From an uncultured Porphyromonadaceae bacterium (GTDB lineage Bacteria; Bacteroidota; Bacteroidia; Bacteroidales; Muribaculaceae), in the NCBI GenBank assembly GCA_947649495.1, contig CANSRU010000003.1:109335-173334 (forward strand): 64,000 bases of DNA, read 5' to 3'. The position numbers and the translations under genes are program-made. Below, one piece after another: positions 15,273 through 23,863 of the stretch; positions within the stretch are counted from its first letter, which is position 1, and each line of letters begins with the position of its first letter. Under the pieces are notes generated by a model. The model was not told the origin of the DNA. It searched no databases and saw only the letters and a list, made by a program, of their open reading frames with translations.

Positions 15273-17429
15273 TTATTCATCGGAATTGCTGTCTGCATAA
15301 TCTTTGAGCAGTTTTTCCTGAACATCAGAAGGAACGAGTTCATAGCTTGCAAACTTCATGGTGAACGACGACCGGCCGCCGGTGATGGAACTCAAAGCTG
15401 TGGAGTAACTTGCCATTTCTTTCAACGGTACTTTGGCCGAGAGCTTTTCAAAACCATTCTCGCTCGACATTCCCATTATTATGGCTCGACGTCCCTGAAG
15501 ATCACTCATAACATCGCCCATCACATCTGCGGGAACCATAACTTCAACGTCGTAGACCGGCTCAAGCACTTTGGGGTTAGCGTTGCGGAATGCTTCGCTG
15601 AAAGCATTGCGACCGGCAAGGCGGAATGATATTTCATTAGAATCAACCGGGTGCATTTTGCCATCGTATATGCATACACGGACATCGCGGGCATAAGAAC
15701 CGGTCAATGGCCCTTGTTCCATGCGGTCCATCAAGCCTTTCACTATGGCAGGGATGAAGCGGGCGTCTATGGCACCACCGACAATACAGTTGCACACTAC
15801 CAGTTTTCCACCCCACTGCAAGGGAATTTCCTGAGTGTCACGCACATTCATCTTATATTCCTGATTACCGAAGCGGTAGGTGTCAGGAGCCGGCATACCT
15901 TCAGTATATGGCTCAATAATGATATGGACCTCTCCGAACTGTCCTGCACCACCCGACTGTTTCTTATGACGGTAATCAGCGCGTGAAGCCTTGGTTATGG
16001 TCTCACGATAAGGAATTTTGGGCTCTTCAAATATAATAGGCAACTTATCATTATTCTCTACACGCCATTTTAAGGTACGGAGATGGAATTCACCCTGCCC
16101 TGAGAGAATGGTCTGTTTAAGTTCCTTTGATTGCACCACCTCCCAAGTTGGGTCCTCTTCGTGCATGCGGGTGAGTATCACCGATAGCTTTTCAGCGTCG
16201 CTCTCAGTCACAGGACGGATGGCGCGTTGGTATTTCGGAGCCGGATACTTGATAAAATCGAAAGCGTAGTCACAACCTTTTTCATCGAGAGTGTTACCGG
16301 TGCGCACATCCTTTAGTTTCACAGTCGCGCCAATATCACCTGCATTAAGTTTATCTACAGGAGTTTTAATCTGCCCACAAACGCAATAGAGCTGGGCAAT
16401 ACGTTCTTTACTATCGCGGCTTACATTGTCAAGATCCACACCGGGAGTCAGCGTGCCGGACATAACCTTGAAATAACTTACTTCACCAATATGAGGCTCT
16501 ACGGTGGTCTTGAACATATAAAGGCTGAGCGGGCCGTTGGAATCAGGTTTGACCTCTTCTCCGGCAGTATTAACCGGTGCGGGCATATCTTCTACAAACG
16601 GCACCACATTGCCAAGGAATTCCATCATGCGGCGTACGCCCATATCTTTGGCGGCGCTGACACAGAACACAGGATAAATCGAGCGGTCCACAAGACCCTT
16701 GCGTATACCCTCGCGCATTTCATCTTCTGTAAGATGACCTTGGTCAAAGAACTTTTCCATGAGGGTCTCATCGTTTTCGGCAGCTGCCTCCACGAGTTTC
16801 TGATGCAAGTCCTGAGCACGCTCCATCTCTTCGGCGGGAATATCTTCAATAGTTGGCACACCACCGTCAGGCCCCCACGAATATTTCTTCATCAGAAGAA
16901 CGTCAATCATGGAATTGAATCCGGCACCAGTGCTCAACGGATACTGCACGAGCACAATCTTGTTGCCGAATATATCTTTCATCTGTTCTGTCACATTCTC
17001 GAAATCAGCCTTTTCGCCATCAAGCTGGTTGAGCGCGAATATAACCGGTTTTTTCAAGTTCGATGTGGTTCGGAAAATGTTTTGAGTGCCGACCTCCACA
17101 CCATATTGTGCGTTGATTACGATAACACCGGTATCGGTTACATTCAGTGCTGTGATTGCATTGCCTACAAAGTCATCTGCTCCGGGACAATCTATCACAT
17201 TGAGCTTTTTATTCAGGAATTCAGCATAGAATATGGTGGAAAAAACAGAGTAGCCATACTCCTTTTCTACCGGGAAATAATCGCTAACGGTATTTTTGGC
17301 ATCGACCGAACCACGGCGTTTTATAACTCCACACTCGTAAAGCATAGCTTCAGCGAGTGTGGTTTTACCCGAGCCTTTGCTACCGAGCAAGGCTATGTTT
17401 TTGATTTCGTTAGTCTGATAAACTTTCAT
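15273..17429 (-). CDS. fusA2: EF-G paralogue with altered GTPase motifs (EF-G2 type)
   Basis: A 718-residue translation-factor GTPase with the full five-domain EF-G layout and the domain IV region of FusA-like proteins (RHKKQSGGAGQFGEVHI). The GTPase domain is unusual. G1 is GSKGSGKT (16-23). The switch I RGIT motif is replaced by YGYS (about 58-61). G3 is DCPGADDF (80-87), where the catalytic His of DxPGHVDF is Ala84. G4 is NQLD (134-137) instead of NKxD. This is the pattern expected of the Bacteroides EF-G2 reported to work without GTPase activity and to be needed for gut colonisation. It is not the housekeeping fusA. It is divergent from lon across 263 bp that include a perfect 11-bp dyad, a likely control site. 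Confidence 0.9.
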   Translation of the reverse strand: MKVYQTNEIKNIALLGSKGSGKTTLAEAMLYECGVIKRRGSVDAKNTVSDYFPVEKEYGYSVFSTIFYAEFLNKKLNVIDCPGADDFVGNAITALNVTDTGVIVINAQYGVEVGTQNIFRTTSNLKKPVIFALNQLDGEKADFENVTEQMKDIFGNKIVLVQYPLSTGAGFNSMIDVLLMKKYSWGPDGGVPTIEDIPAEEMERAQDLHQKLVEAAAENDETLMEKFFDQGHLTEDEMREGIRKGLVDRSIYPVFCVSAAKDMGVRRMMEFLGNVVPFVEDMPAPVNTAGEEVKPDSNGPLSLYMFKTTVEPHIGEVSYFKVMSGTLTPGVDLDNVSRDSKERIAQLYCVCGQIKTPVDKLNAGDIGATVKLKDVRTGNTLDEKGCDYAFDFIKYPAPKYQRAIRPVTESDAEKLSVILTRMHEEDPTWEVVQSKELKQTILSGQGEFHLRTLKWRVENNDKLPIIFEEPKIPYRETITKASRADYRHKKQSGGAGQFGEVHIIIEPYTEGMPAPDTYRFGNQEYKMNVRDTQEIPLQWGGKLVVCNCIVGGAIDARFIPAIVKGLMDRMEQGPLTGSYARDVRVCIYDGKMHPVDSNEISFRLAGRNAFSEAFRNANPKVLEPVYDVEVMVPADVMGDVMSDLQGRRAIIMGMSSENGFEKLSAKVPLKEMASYSTALSSITGGRSSFTMKFASYELVPSDVQEKLLKDYADSNSDE

Positions 17430-17538
17430 GTTACCGGATTTTTATAAGGTGAATAGTAAGTTGTCGTGAATCATATCACACCGCAGTGCAACAAATCCGT
17501 TCGCAAAATAGAAATAAATTTCCATAATGTGTCAATTG

Positions 17539-17564
17539 TAAAATATGTTACACAACATATTTTA
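17539..17564. promoter_or_regulatory. perfect 11-bp inverted repeat, candidate operator
   Basis: TAAAATATGTT (17539-17549), spacer ACAC, AACATATTTTA (17554-17564), with no mismatch. It lies in the divergent region 122 bp before the EF-G paralogue start and about 140 bp before the lon start. Size and symmetry fit a homodimeric regulator of CRP/FNR type. No U-run and no upstream gene end make a terminator unlikely. Confidence 0.6.
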
Positions 17565-17637
17565 GGCTTATCAGATGATTTTTCGATAGTTTTATATGAG
17601 TTTATTGGCTAACAAGTATTATCCCGGCTTTTTTTCG

Positions 17638-17645
17638 TAACTTTG
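17638..17645 (+). promoter_or_regulatory. promoter -7 for lon
   Basis: TAACTTTG, full TAnnTTTG match, 47 nt before the ATG at 17693. No clear -33. Confidence 0.45.
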
Positions 17646-17692
17646 GCATAATTTTTGCATTGTGACTGATAGTCACGACGATTTTTACTTTT

Positions 17693-20098
17693 ATGAAGGA
17701 TAGTAAAGAACATATTTTCTCATTGGGACAGATTGACATAGATTTGTCCAAGTTCTCAGAAGCAGCAGAGTTGAATAGCCTCCCCATATTGCCCACACGC
17801 GACCTTGTTCTATTTCCCGGGGTGACATTCCCCATTACACTTGGCCGTGAGGAATCTATACACACCGCTGAAATGGCCGAGCGCACACATAACCTCATAG
17901 GAATAGTCTGTCAACATGACCCTAATGTGGAGCATCCAAACATTCCTGAAGATATTATGGAATATGGTGTGCTGGCACATGTGGTGAAGGTGCTGGAAAT
18001 TCCAGATGGACCTAAAACGGCAATATTGAGAGCCACCCAACGCATACGAGTCACTGGTGAAGGTCCGGCGCCATTGACGGCCATGGTTGAGGTTGCGGCG
18101 GAAACAGAAGTCGACAATGACGACAAAGAACTTCAGGCATATGTGAATTCTGTAAGGAGTACTGCCCTCAGCATATTGCACAAGACTTCAGACGCGCCAA
18201 ATGACTTGACGTTCAACCTGGAAAACACCCGAAATCCGGAAGGGATAATAAACATAGTTGCCACACATGCGCCATTCTCGCCACAGATAAAACAGGAATT
18301 GCTTGAATGCCCTTCCGTAAAGGAACGCGCCATTATGCTGCTGTCGCATCTCAGCACACAGGAAGAGATGGTCGATATCACCAATAAAATAAAGGAACGG
18401 ACAAAAAGCAACATGACTGAAGGCCAGCGTGTGAATTTCCTTCAGCACCAGATGGAAGCTATACGACAGGAAATTTATGGCGACGACGATGAAGCCACCG
18501 AATTCCGTAAAAAGGCCCAGACTATCGACTTTCCCGATACCATACGCGACATTTTCGAGAAGGAGGTTGACAAACTTTCGCGACTTAATCCGTCAAGCCC
18601 GGATTATACTGTGCAGTATTCTTATCTTGAGCTCCTTCTTGACCTGCCCTGGAATAAACTGGACGATGTAAACACCAACCTTAAAGAGGCGGAAAATATC
18701 CTTAATGCTGACCATTTCGGTCTTGAAAAGGTTAAAGAGCGTATACTTGAACAACTTGCAGTGATGATGCATACCCAAGGAGCTAAATCGCCCATATTAT
18801 GTCTTGTGGGTGCTCCCGGGGTTGGCAAAACCTCTCTTGGACAGTCTATAGCACGGGCTTTGGGTAGAAAATACCAGCGGGTTTCGCTTGGAGGATTGCA
18901 CGATGAGTCTGAAATCAGAGGTCATCGCCGCACATATATAGGAGCTATGCCCGGACGTATAATCGATGCGATGCGCCGGGCAGGAACATCCAATCCCGTA
19001 CTGCTGCTTGACGAGATTGACAAAATCGGTACAGATATTAAGAGTGACCCGGCAGCTGCATTGCTCGAAGTGCTTGATCCTGAACAGAACTGCCGATTCC
19101 ACGACAATTATGTAGATGTGGATTACGACCTATCGAAGGTGTTGTTCATTGCTACAGCCAACACACTCTCAACATTATCCCAACCGCTGCTTGACCGCAT
19201 GGAGATAATAGATGTATCCGGATATCTCCAAGAGGAGAAGGTGGAGATAGCTAAACGGCATCTTATTCCAAGAATATTGAACGACAATGGCTTTACGGCC
19301 AATAGTTTCAAATTTGAGACTGATGCGATTGTGAAAATAATCGAAGGATACACATCGGAAAGTGGAGTGCGTCAGTTGGAGAAAAAACTGGCATCAATAA
19401 TACGCAAAATGGTGCTTAAGAAAATGCGTGGCCAACGTCTTGTAAGAACCATTAAGCCACAGCATATCCCAGAGCTGTTAGGCGTTGAGACCCATATAAA
19501 GGATGTATATCAGGGCAACAGCTATGCCGGAGTCGTGACTGGTCTGGCATGGACTGCCGTCGGTGGAGAGATTCTGTTCATCGAATCATCACTCGCGCCG
19601 GGCAAAGGAGAGAAGATTACCCTCACCGGCAACCTTGGTGACGTTATGAAAGAATCGGCAATAATAGCCCTGCAATATATCAAGGCCCACGCATCAAATC
19701 TCAACATTCCGGCCGAGGTCTTTGAAAAATATTCTATTCATCTTCACGTGCCGGAAGGAGCAATTCCCAAAGATGGTCCCTCGGCAGGCATAACCATGGC
19801 CACCGCCTTGGCGTCGCTGCTCACACAAAGAAAGGTGCGCGACCGCATAGCCATGACCGGAGAAATAACCCTGCGTGGTAAAGTCCTGCCGGTTGGAGGC
19901 ATAAAGGAGAAAATTCTTGCTGCAAAGCGTGCAGGAATAGACACCATAATATTGTCATCAGCCAATAAAAAGGATATTGACGATATAGCCCGCATATATA
20001 TAGATGGACTGAAGTTCGTTTATGTCGAAGATGTGAGTGAAGTTCTTGATTTTGCGTTATTGCCTGAAATTGTGGACAATGCATTAAAAATTCAATGA
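17693..20098 (+). CDS. lon: ATP-dependent protease Lon
   Basis: An 801-residue LonA protease, soluble and cytoplasmic, degrading misfolded and regulatory proteins. It has the N-terminal substrate-binding domain (about 30-230, starting LPILPTRDLVLFPGVTFPI), a coiled-coil stretch, and the AAA+ module with Walker A GAPGVGKT (373-380) and Walker B LLLDEIDK. The C-terminal peptidase has Ser697 in PKDGPSAGITMATA and the catalytic Lys in GGIKEKILAAKRAG. Length and all active-site motifs are normal. It is single-gene, divergent from the EF-G paralogue, and may share a regulatory site with it. Confidence 0.96.
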   Translation: MKDSKEHIFSLGQIDIDLSKFSEAAELNSLPILPTRDLVLFPGVTFPITLGREESIHTAEMAERTHNLIGIVCQHDPNVEHPNIPEDIMEYGVLAHVVKVLEIPDGPKTAILRATQRIRVTGEGPAPLTAMVEVAAETEVDNDDKELQAYVNSVRSTALSILHKTSDAPNDLTFNLENTRNPEGIINIVATHAPFSPQIKQELLECPSVKERAIMLLSHLSTQEEMVDITNKIKERTKSNMTEGQRVNFLQHQMEAIRQEIYGDDDEATEFRKKAQTIDFPDTIRDIFEKEVDKLSRLNPSSPDYTVQYSYLELLLDLPWNKLDDVNTNLKEAENILNADHFGLEKVKERILEQLAVMMHTQGAKSPILCLVGAPGVGKTSLGQSIARALGRKYQRVSLGGLHDESEIRGHRRTYIGAMPGRIIDAMRRAGTSNPVLLLDEIDKIGTDIKSDPAAALLEVLDPEQNCRFHDNYVDVDYDLSKVLFIATANTLSTLSQPLLDRMEIIDVSGYLQEEKVEIAKRHLIPRILNDNGFTANSFKFETDAIVKIIEGYTSESGVRQLEKKLASIIRKMVLKKMRGQRLVRTIKPQHIPELLGVETHIKDVYQGNSYAGVVTGLAWTAVGGEILFIESSLAPGKGEKITLTGNLGDVMKESAIIALQYIKAHASNLNIPAEVFEKYSIHLHVPEGAIPKDGPSAGITMATALASLLTQRKVRDRIAMTGEITLRGKVLPVGGIKEKILAAKRAGIDTIILSSANKKDIDDIARIYIDGLKFVYVEDVSEVLDFALLPEIVDNALKIQ

Positions 20099-20147
20099 CG
20101 ACATTAAATTATTAAAGAAATATTTCCTTAAATGATGCAGAAATGAT

Positions 20148-20155
20148 TAATTTTG
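20148..20155 (+). promoter_or_regulatory. promoter -7 for biotin-dependent carboxylase gene
   Basis: TAATTTTG, full TAnnTTTG match, about 63 nt before the chosen ATG at 20218. Confidence 0.45.
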
Positions 20156-20217
20156 CATCATTATTTTTAAGATAATATTTGATTCAACAAGATAAAACAA
20201 TCCAAAACATTAGCTAT

Positions 20218-22098
20218 ATGGAAACTCGTAAATTGAAAATCAGAGACTTGACCATGCGCGACGGTCAGCAATCATTATTTGCCACCCGCATGAGTCAAAG
20301 AACCATTGACCGGCTTCTTCCTCTTTATGAGAATGCCGGGTTCTATATAATGGAAGTATGGGGTGGTGCCATCCCCGATTCAGTGATGCGCTATCTTGAT
20401 GAATCGCCGTGGAACCGTCTCCGCAAAGCAAGCGAAGCCATGAAAGGGAAGTCGCTGCTGTCGGCTTTGTCACGCGGCCGCAACCTTTTTGGCTATGTTC
20501 CCTACCCCAACAGCGTACTTGAAGGATTCTACAAAGAGGCTATCAAGAATGGTCTGAACGTGATGCGTATATTCGATGCCCTCAATGACATTGATAATAT
20601 CAAGGATTCCATCAAGATGATTAATGAATTGGGAGGTATTGCCGATGGAGCTGTTTGCTACACTGTTGATCCTAAAGACGAGCAACCCGCTGCTACCGGA
20701 TTTGGTGCGAAACTGAAGTCTCTTTTCGGTTCAAAACCGGCTGCTCCTGAAAAAATATTCACCGACGAATATTTTGTGGAGAAAGCCAAAACTATGGAAT
20801 CTCTCGGCGCAAAGATAATCACGCTCAAGGATATGGCCGGATTGGTCAACCCGCTACGTGCCGCTTCTATAATCTCTCGTTTGAAGAAAGAGGTGAAAGT
20901 GGATGTTGACTTCCACACCCACTGTACACCCGGCTACGGACTTGCCTCGTCAGTAATGGCATTGCTTCATGGCGTAGACATTCTCGATACCAATATATGG
21001 TGGTTCGGCGGTGGTTCTGCAGCTCCTGCTCTTGAACTTATCTATGTATTTGCCAACCGTATGGGTATAGAGGTTGATGTAAATATGGAAGCTGTGGGTA
21101 AGATTCGCAATGAATTGCTTAATGCCCGCAAGGAATTGGCAGAATTCGATTTGGTCAAGAAGATGCCTATCGATTTCGACCCGCTTACCGATACACTTCC
21201 TGAACACGTATCAGCTGAATTTGATAAAGCTATTGCCTGTGCCAAGGCAAACGATGAAGATGGACTGTTGGCTGCATGCCATGCCATTGAGGAATACTTT
21301 GGGTTCCCCAAACCTAATGAACTTGTTAAGAACGCTGAAGTTCCTGGAGGGATGTATTCCAATATGGTGGCCCAATTGAAAGCATTGCAGGCTTCTGATC
21401 TGTTGGACGATGCAATGCGTCTCATTCCTAAGGTGCGCCGCGATGCCGGTCTGGTACCGTTGGTAACCCCGACAAGTCAAATTGTGGGTAGTCAGGCAGT
21501 GAGTCTCGCCCTTGACAGGAAGAAAGGCAATCCTGATTACTCCAACGCCTCAAATCAGTTCATCTCACTGATTAAAGGTGAATACGGGCATACTCCGGTA
21601 GCCATTGACCCGGAATTCCGTGCTCAAATCACCGGTAGCCCTGAGGAACGTCCTTATGATGTATCGTCGTACAAAAAACCTGAGAACCCCACCCTCGACG
21701 ATATGGGAGGTGTGAAATTAGCATCAAACGATGAAGAATATCTCCTCTTGGAATTGCTTCCATCTGTAGCTAATGGATTCCTTCGCCGTCGTCGCGCCGA
21801 GGAGTATCAGGTAAAAACGGCTGAAGTTGCAAAACAGAAAGCCGCCGAGGAGGCAACCAAAGTACCGCAGGAGCCGATAACCGGAGAGCTCCTCTCAGCA
21901 CCGATGGGTGGACGCATCATCCAAATAAATGTCAAACCCGGTCAGGCAGTAAAGGCCGGCGACGTACTCCTTGTTTACGAGGCAATGAAGATGGAGAATG
22001 ATGTTACCGCAGAGAAAGACGAAGTGGTGAAACGCATCTTTGTAAAAGAGGACGAAGTTGTTGGAACAGATGCTCCCCTCATTGAATTTGCCGACTGA
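20218..22098 (+). CDS. pyruvate carboxylase subunit B / oxaloacetate decarboxylase alpha subunit
   Basis: A 626-residue carboxyltransferase-biotin carrier protein. The N-terminal DRE-TIM barrel begins LKIRDLTMRDGQQSLFATR and has metal ligands in VDVDFHTHCTPGYG. A PYC/OADA domain follows (about 300-500), then a charged Ala/Glu linker and a C-terminal biotinyl domain with the biotin Lys591 in EAMKMEND. It moves a carboxyl group between biotin and pyruvate/oxaloacetate. With separate partners it can serve as pyruvate carboxylase or as a sodium-pumping oxaloacetate decarboxylase, and neither partner is adjacent. The ATG at 20218 (METRKLK) is chosen over one at 20179 because homologous proteins begin at this point. 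Confidence 0.9.
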   Translation: METRKLKIRDLTMRDGQQSLFATRMSQRTIDRLLPLYENAGFYIMEVWGGAIPDSVMRYLDESPWNRLRKASEAMKGKSLLSALSRGRNLFGYVPYPNSVLEGFYKEAIKNGLNVMRIFDALNDIDNIKDSIKMINELGGIADGAVCYTVDPKDEQPAATGFGAKLKSLFGSKPAAPEKIFTDEYFVEKAKTMESLGAKIITLKDMAGLVNPLRAASIISRLKKEVKVDVDFHTHCTPGYGLASSVMALLHGVDILDTNIWWFGGGSAAPALELIYVFANRMGIEVDVNMEAVGKIRNELLNARKELAEFDLVKKMPIDFDPLTDTLPEHVSAEFDKAIACAKANDEDGLLAACHAIEEYFGFPKPNELVKNAEVPGGMYSNMVAQLKALQASDLLDDAMRLIPKVRRDAGLVPLVTPTSQIVGSQAVSLALDRKKGNPDYSNASNQFISLIKGEYGHTPVAIDPEFRAQITGSPEERPYDVSSYKKPENPTLDDMGGVKLASNDEEYLLLELLPSVANGFLRRRRAEEYQVKTAEVAKQKAAEEATKVPQEPITGELLSAPMGGRIIQINVKPGQAVKAGDVLLVYEAMKMENDVTAEKDEVVKRIFVKEDEVVGTDAPLIEFAD

Positions 22099-22165
22099 CA
22101 ACGCCACATTTTAATGTACGCTGACGCAATTTGCTGAAAATCTTTTAAATAAAATAGCATGAAGT

Positions 22166-22196
22166 TTTGCAGGTTAAATAATAATGCGTAAATTTG
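22166..22196 (+). promoter_or_regulatory. promoter for bL31 gene
   Basis: Textbook Bacteroidota promoter: TTTG (22166-22169), 19-bp spacer, TAAATTTG (22189-22196). The leader is about 65 nt. Confidence 0.65.
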
Positions 22197-22265
22197 CATG
22201 CCATTACAAATTGTCGCCTTACCAGCGTAATTTAACACTTTGATAATCAAAAGAATTCAATAACA

Positions 22266-22520
22266 ATGAAAAAAGATCTTCATCCTTCCAACTATCGTGA
22301 AGTAGTGTTCAAAGACATGTCGAACGAAGAAATCTTCATCACTCGTTCCACAGTTGCCACTAAGGAAACAATCGAAGTGGATGGTGTAACTTATCCGTTG
22401 GTGAAACTCGAAATCACCAGCTCTTCTCACCCTTTCTTCACAGGCAAGCAGAAGCTCGTTGACACCGCAGGTCGTGTGGATAAGTTCATGAGCCGTTATG
22501 GCAACCGCAAGAAAAAATAA
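22266..22520 (+). CDS. rpmE2: 50S ribosomal protein bL31, type B
   Basis: An 84-residue bL31 of the zinc-free (C-) type. It begins [20 protein letters not shown] and contains no CxxC zinc-binding cysteines, ending in SRYGNRKKK. It binds the large subunit at the central protuberance/bridge region. Type B paralogues are often used when zinc is scarce, but in Bacteroidota this is commonly the only L31. The gene stands alone with a strong promoter and a very strong terminator, as expected for an abundant ribosomal protein. Confidence 0.95.
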   Translation: MKKDLHPSNYREVVFKDMSNEEIFITRSTVATKETIEVDGVTYPLVKLEITSSSHPFFTGKQKLVDTAGRVDKFMSRYGNRKKK

Positions 22521-22544
22521 AGCTAACGTATACATACATTTACG

Positions 22545-22585
22545 ATAAGATAGCCGGAGAATAATTCTCCGGCTATCTTATTTTT
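22545..22585 (+). terminator. strong intrinsic terminator after rpmE2
   Basis: 17-bp perfect stem (22545-22561 with 22565-22581) with a 3-nt loop and core AGCCGGAGAA/TTCTCCGGCT, followed by TTTTT. Confidence 0.92.
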
Positions 22586-22600
22586 GGCAAAACATATTAA

Positions 22601-22987
22601 TTATAATATCAATTCAGAGAACAAATGCTCAAACGTGGCATCAAGATTAGATGAAAGTCCCGGATGAGGACGTGATGTCTGAATGCACGAACTTTTAACT
22701 GCAGTGAGCCATCGGAATCGTTCCTCAGGTTCCATGGTGGCCAATTTTCCAAATGCCGGATTGCCCTCACCGATTGCACTGAACAATTGGAGCTGCTTCT
22801 CCAATACGGCCCGATTATCCCCACACATAAACGCGTCCAGTTTCACCTGATTTATATAAAGTCGTACCCTTAGCCATTTTTTGCGTTTACAAAGCATAAC
22901 CAGGCCTACATTGATGAATTCCTCCCTTTCAATGTGCGGGACATAACGAATTACCGCATATTCATATAAGTGATTTTCGTCTCGCAT
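22601..22987 (-). CDS. DUF3037 domain protein
   Basis: A 128-residue cytoplasmic protein that matches the DUF3037 pattern: YEYAVIRYVPHIEREEFINVGLVM near the start, then LRVRLYINQVKLDAF. No catalytic motif is visible, and its function is unknown. The start overlaps the 3' end of the HipA-like kinase gene by 26 nt, indicating tight coupling. DUF3037 genes are recurrently paired with such kinases, which suggests that the two proteins act together (family knowledge plus inference). The last gene of its operon, it converges on the rpmE2 terminator. Confidence 0.8.
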   Translation of the reverse strand: MRDENHLYEYAVIRYVPHIEREEFINVGLVMLCKRKKWLRVRLYINQVKLDAFMCGDNRAVLEKQLQLFSAIGEGNPAFGKLATMEPEERFRWLTAVKSSCIQTSRPHPGLSSNLDATFEHLFSELIL

Positions 22988-23756
22988 CTATAGCCTCTTT
23001 TGTAAATATCTTTGAATTTCTCAATCTCAACGTTAGAAAACGGTAGTATACCTCTCTTATTTCCGCAGGTGACATTTCAATTCCATCCCAAATCAGCCAT
23101 TCGTCAGGTATCAAATCCGTAATCTGGTGGAAATCAAAGTTTGCCAATTTAGATCTGAATTGATTGTCTATCTCATCAAGCATTGACGCCTTATGCAAGA
23201 GAGCATGCTGCGAGATGTATTGGAATGGAGATAAGGCGGCCTTTTCAACATCGCTCCATGAGTGATGGAAATATAATGATGCACCATGGTCAATAAGCCA
23301 TATCTCACTATTATGCCACAACAGCATATTTGTATTCCGAGCCGTGCGGTCCACGTTTGTGAGAAAAGCATCCAGCCAAACTATCTTTGAGGCTAATTCG
23401 GCATCAACCGGATTAATATAAGGATCCATTGTAAAGGCACCATCAAGATAATGCAGGCCAATATTTATTCCGGAACTGGCACGTAACAAGTCCTGGACCT
23501 CTTCATCGGCTTCCGTAATCCCAAACTCTTGACCAAGCGACAACAGAACAAGTTCAGGTACTTTCAGGCCAAGAACCGATGCAAACAGACCACCGATAAG
23601 TTCTGCAATCAAGGCCTTTTTACCATGCCCGGCTCCAGAAAACTTAACAACATATTTAAAGCCATCATCGGCTTCGGCAAGAGCCGGTAATGAACCACCC
23701 TCACGTAGCGGCACTATATATCGGGTTACAGTCTGGTGTCGTATATCCATGTTCAT
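22962..23756 (-). CDS. HipA-like kinase-fold protein
   Basis: A 264-residue stand-alone kinase-fold protein resembling the C-terminal lobe of HipA. Lys38 in YVVKFSG is a candidate ATP-binding Lys. The catalytic loop is LTNVDRTARNTN (Asp136, Asn141/143) and the metal-binding Asp156 sits in WLIDHGASLYF, so the phosphotransfer residues are present. It lacks the N-terminal HipA subdomain, and no HipB-like antitoxin lies beside it; instead the DUF3037 gene overlaps its end. The start could be 23756 or 23750 (second Met), both consistent with a -7 at 23769-23776. Substrate is unknown. A toxin role is possible but not shown. Confidence 0.8.
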   Translation of the reverse strand: MNMDIRHQTVTRYIVPLREGGSLPALAEADDGFKYVVKFSGAGHGKKALIAELIGGLFASVLGLKVPELVLLSLGQEFGITEADEEVQDLLRASSGINIGLHYLDGAFTMDPYINPVDAELASKIVWLDAFLTNVDRTARNTNMLLWHNSEIWLIDHGASLYFHHSWSDVEKAALSPFQYISQHALLHKASMLDEIDNQFRSKLANFDFHQITDLIPDEWLIWDGIEMSPAEIREVYYRFLTLRLRNSKIFTKEAIDARRKSLI

Positions 23757-23768
23757 ATTACTCTACTG

Positions 23769-23776
23769 CAAATATA
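23769..23776 (-). promoter_or_regulatory. promoter -7 for HipA-like/DUF3037 operon
   Basis: Minus-strand TATATTTG, full TAnnTTTG match, giving a leader of about 7-13 nt. Confidence 0.45.
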
Positions 23777-23790
23777 AGAATCTATTCACT

Positions 23791-23831
23791 AAGAAAAGTA
23801 ACAGCCGACAATTAAAATTGTCGGCTGTTAC
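23791..23831 (-). terminator. intrinsic terminator of M3 peptidase operon
   Basis: 16-bp perfect stem GTAACAGCCGACAATT (23798-23813) / 23816-23831. On the minus strand it is followed by CTTTTCTT. It lies 33 nt after the peptidase stop codon. Confidence 0.85.
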
Positions 23832-23863
23832 TTCACATATTTTTCAGATATGAAAAACATCAA

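Noticed and set aside
16491..17447. 318-codon plus-strand open frame opposite the EF-G paralogue
   Set aside because: Exactly antisense to a strongly conserved GTPase; the translation is Cys/His/Phe-rich with no domain and no promoter.
22962..23756. Canonical HipBA toxin-antitoxin operon
   Set aside because: No HTH antitoxin gene upstream and no N-terminal HipA subdomain; only a HipA-like kinase with DUF3037.
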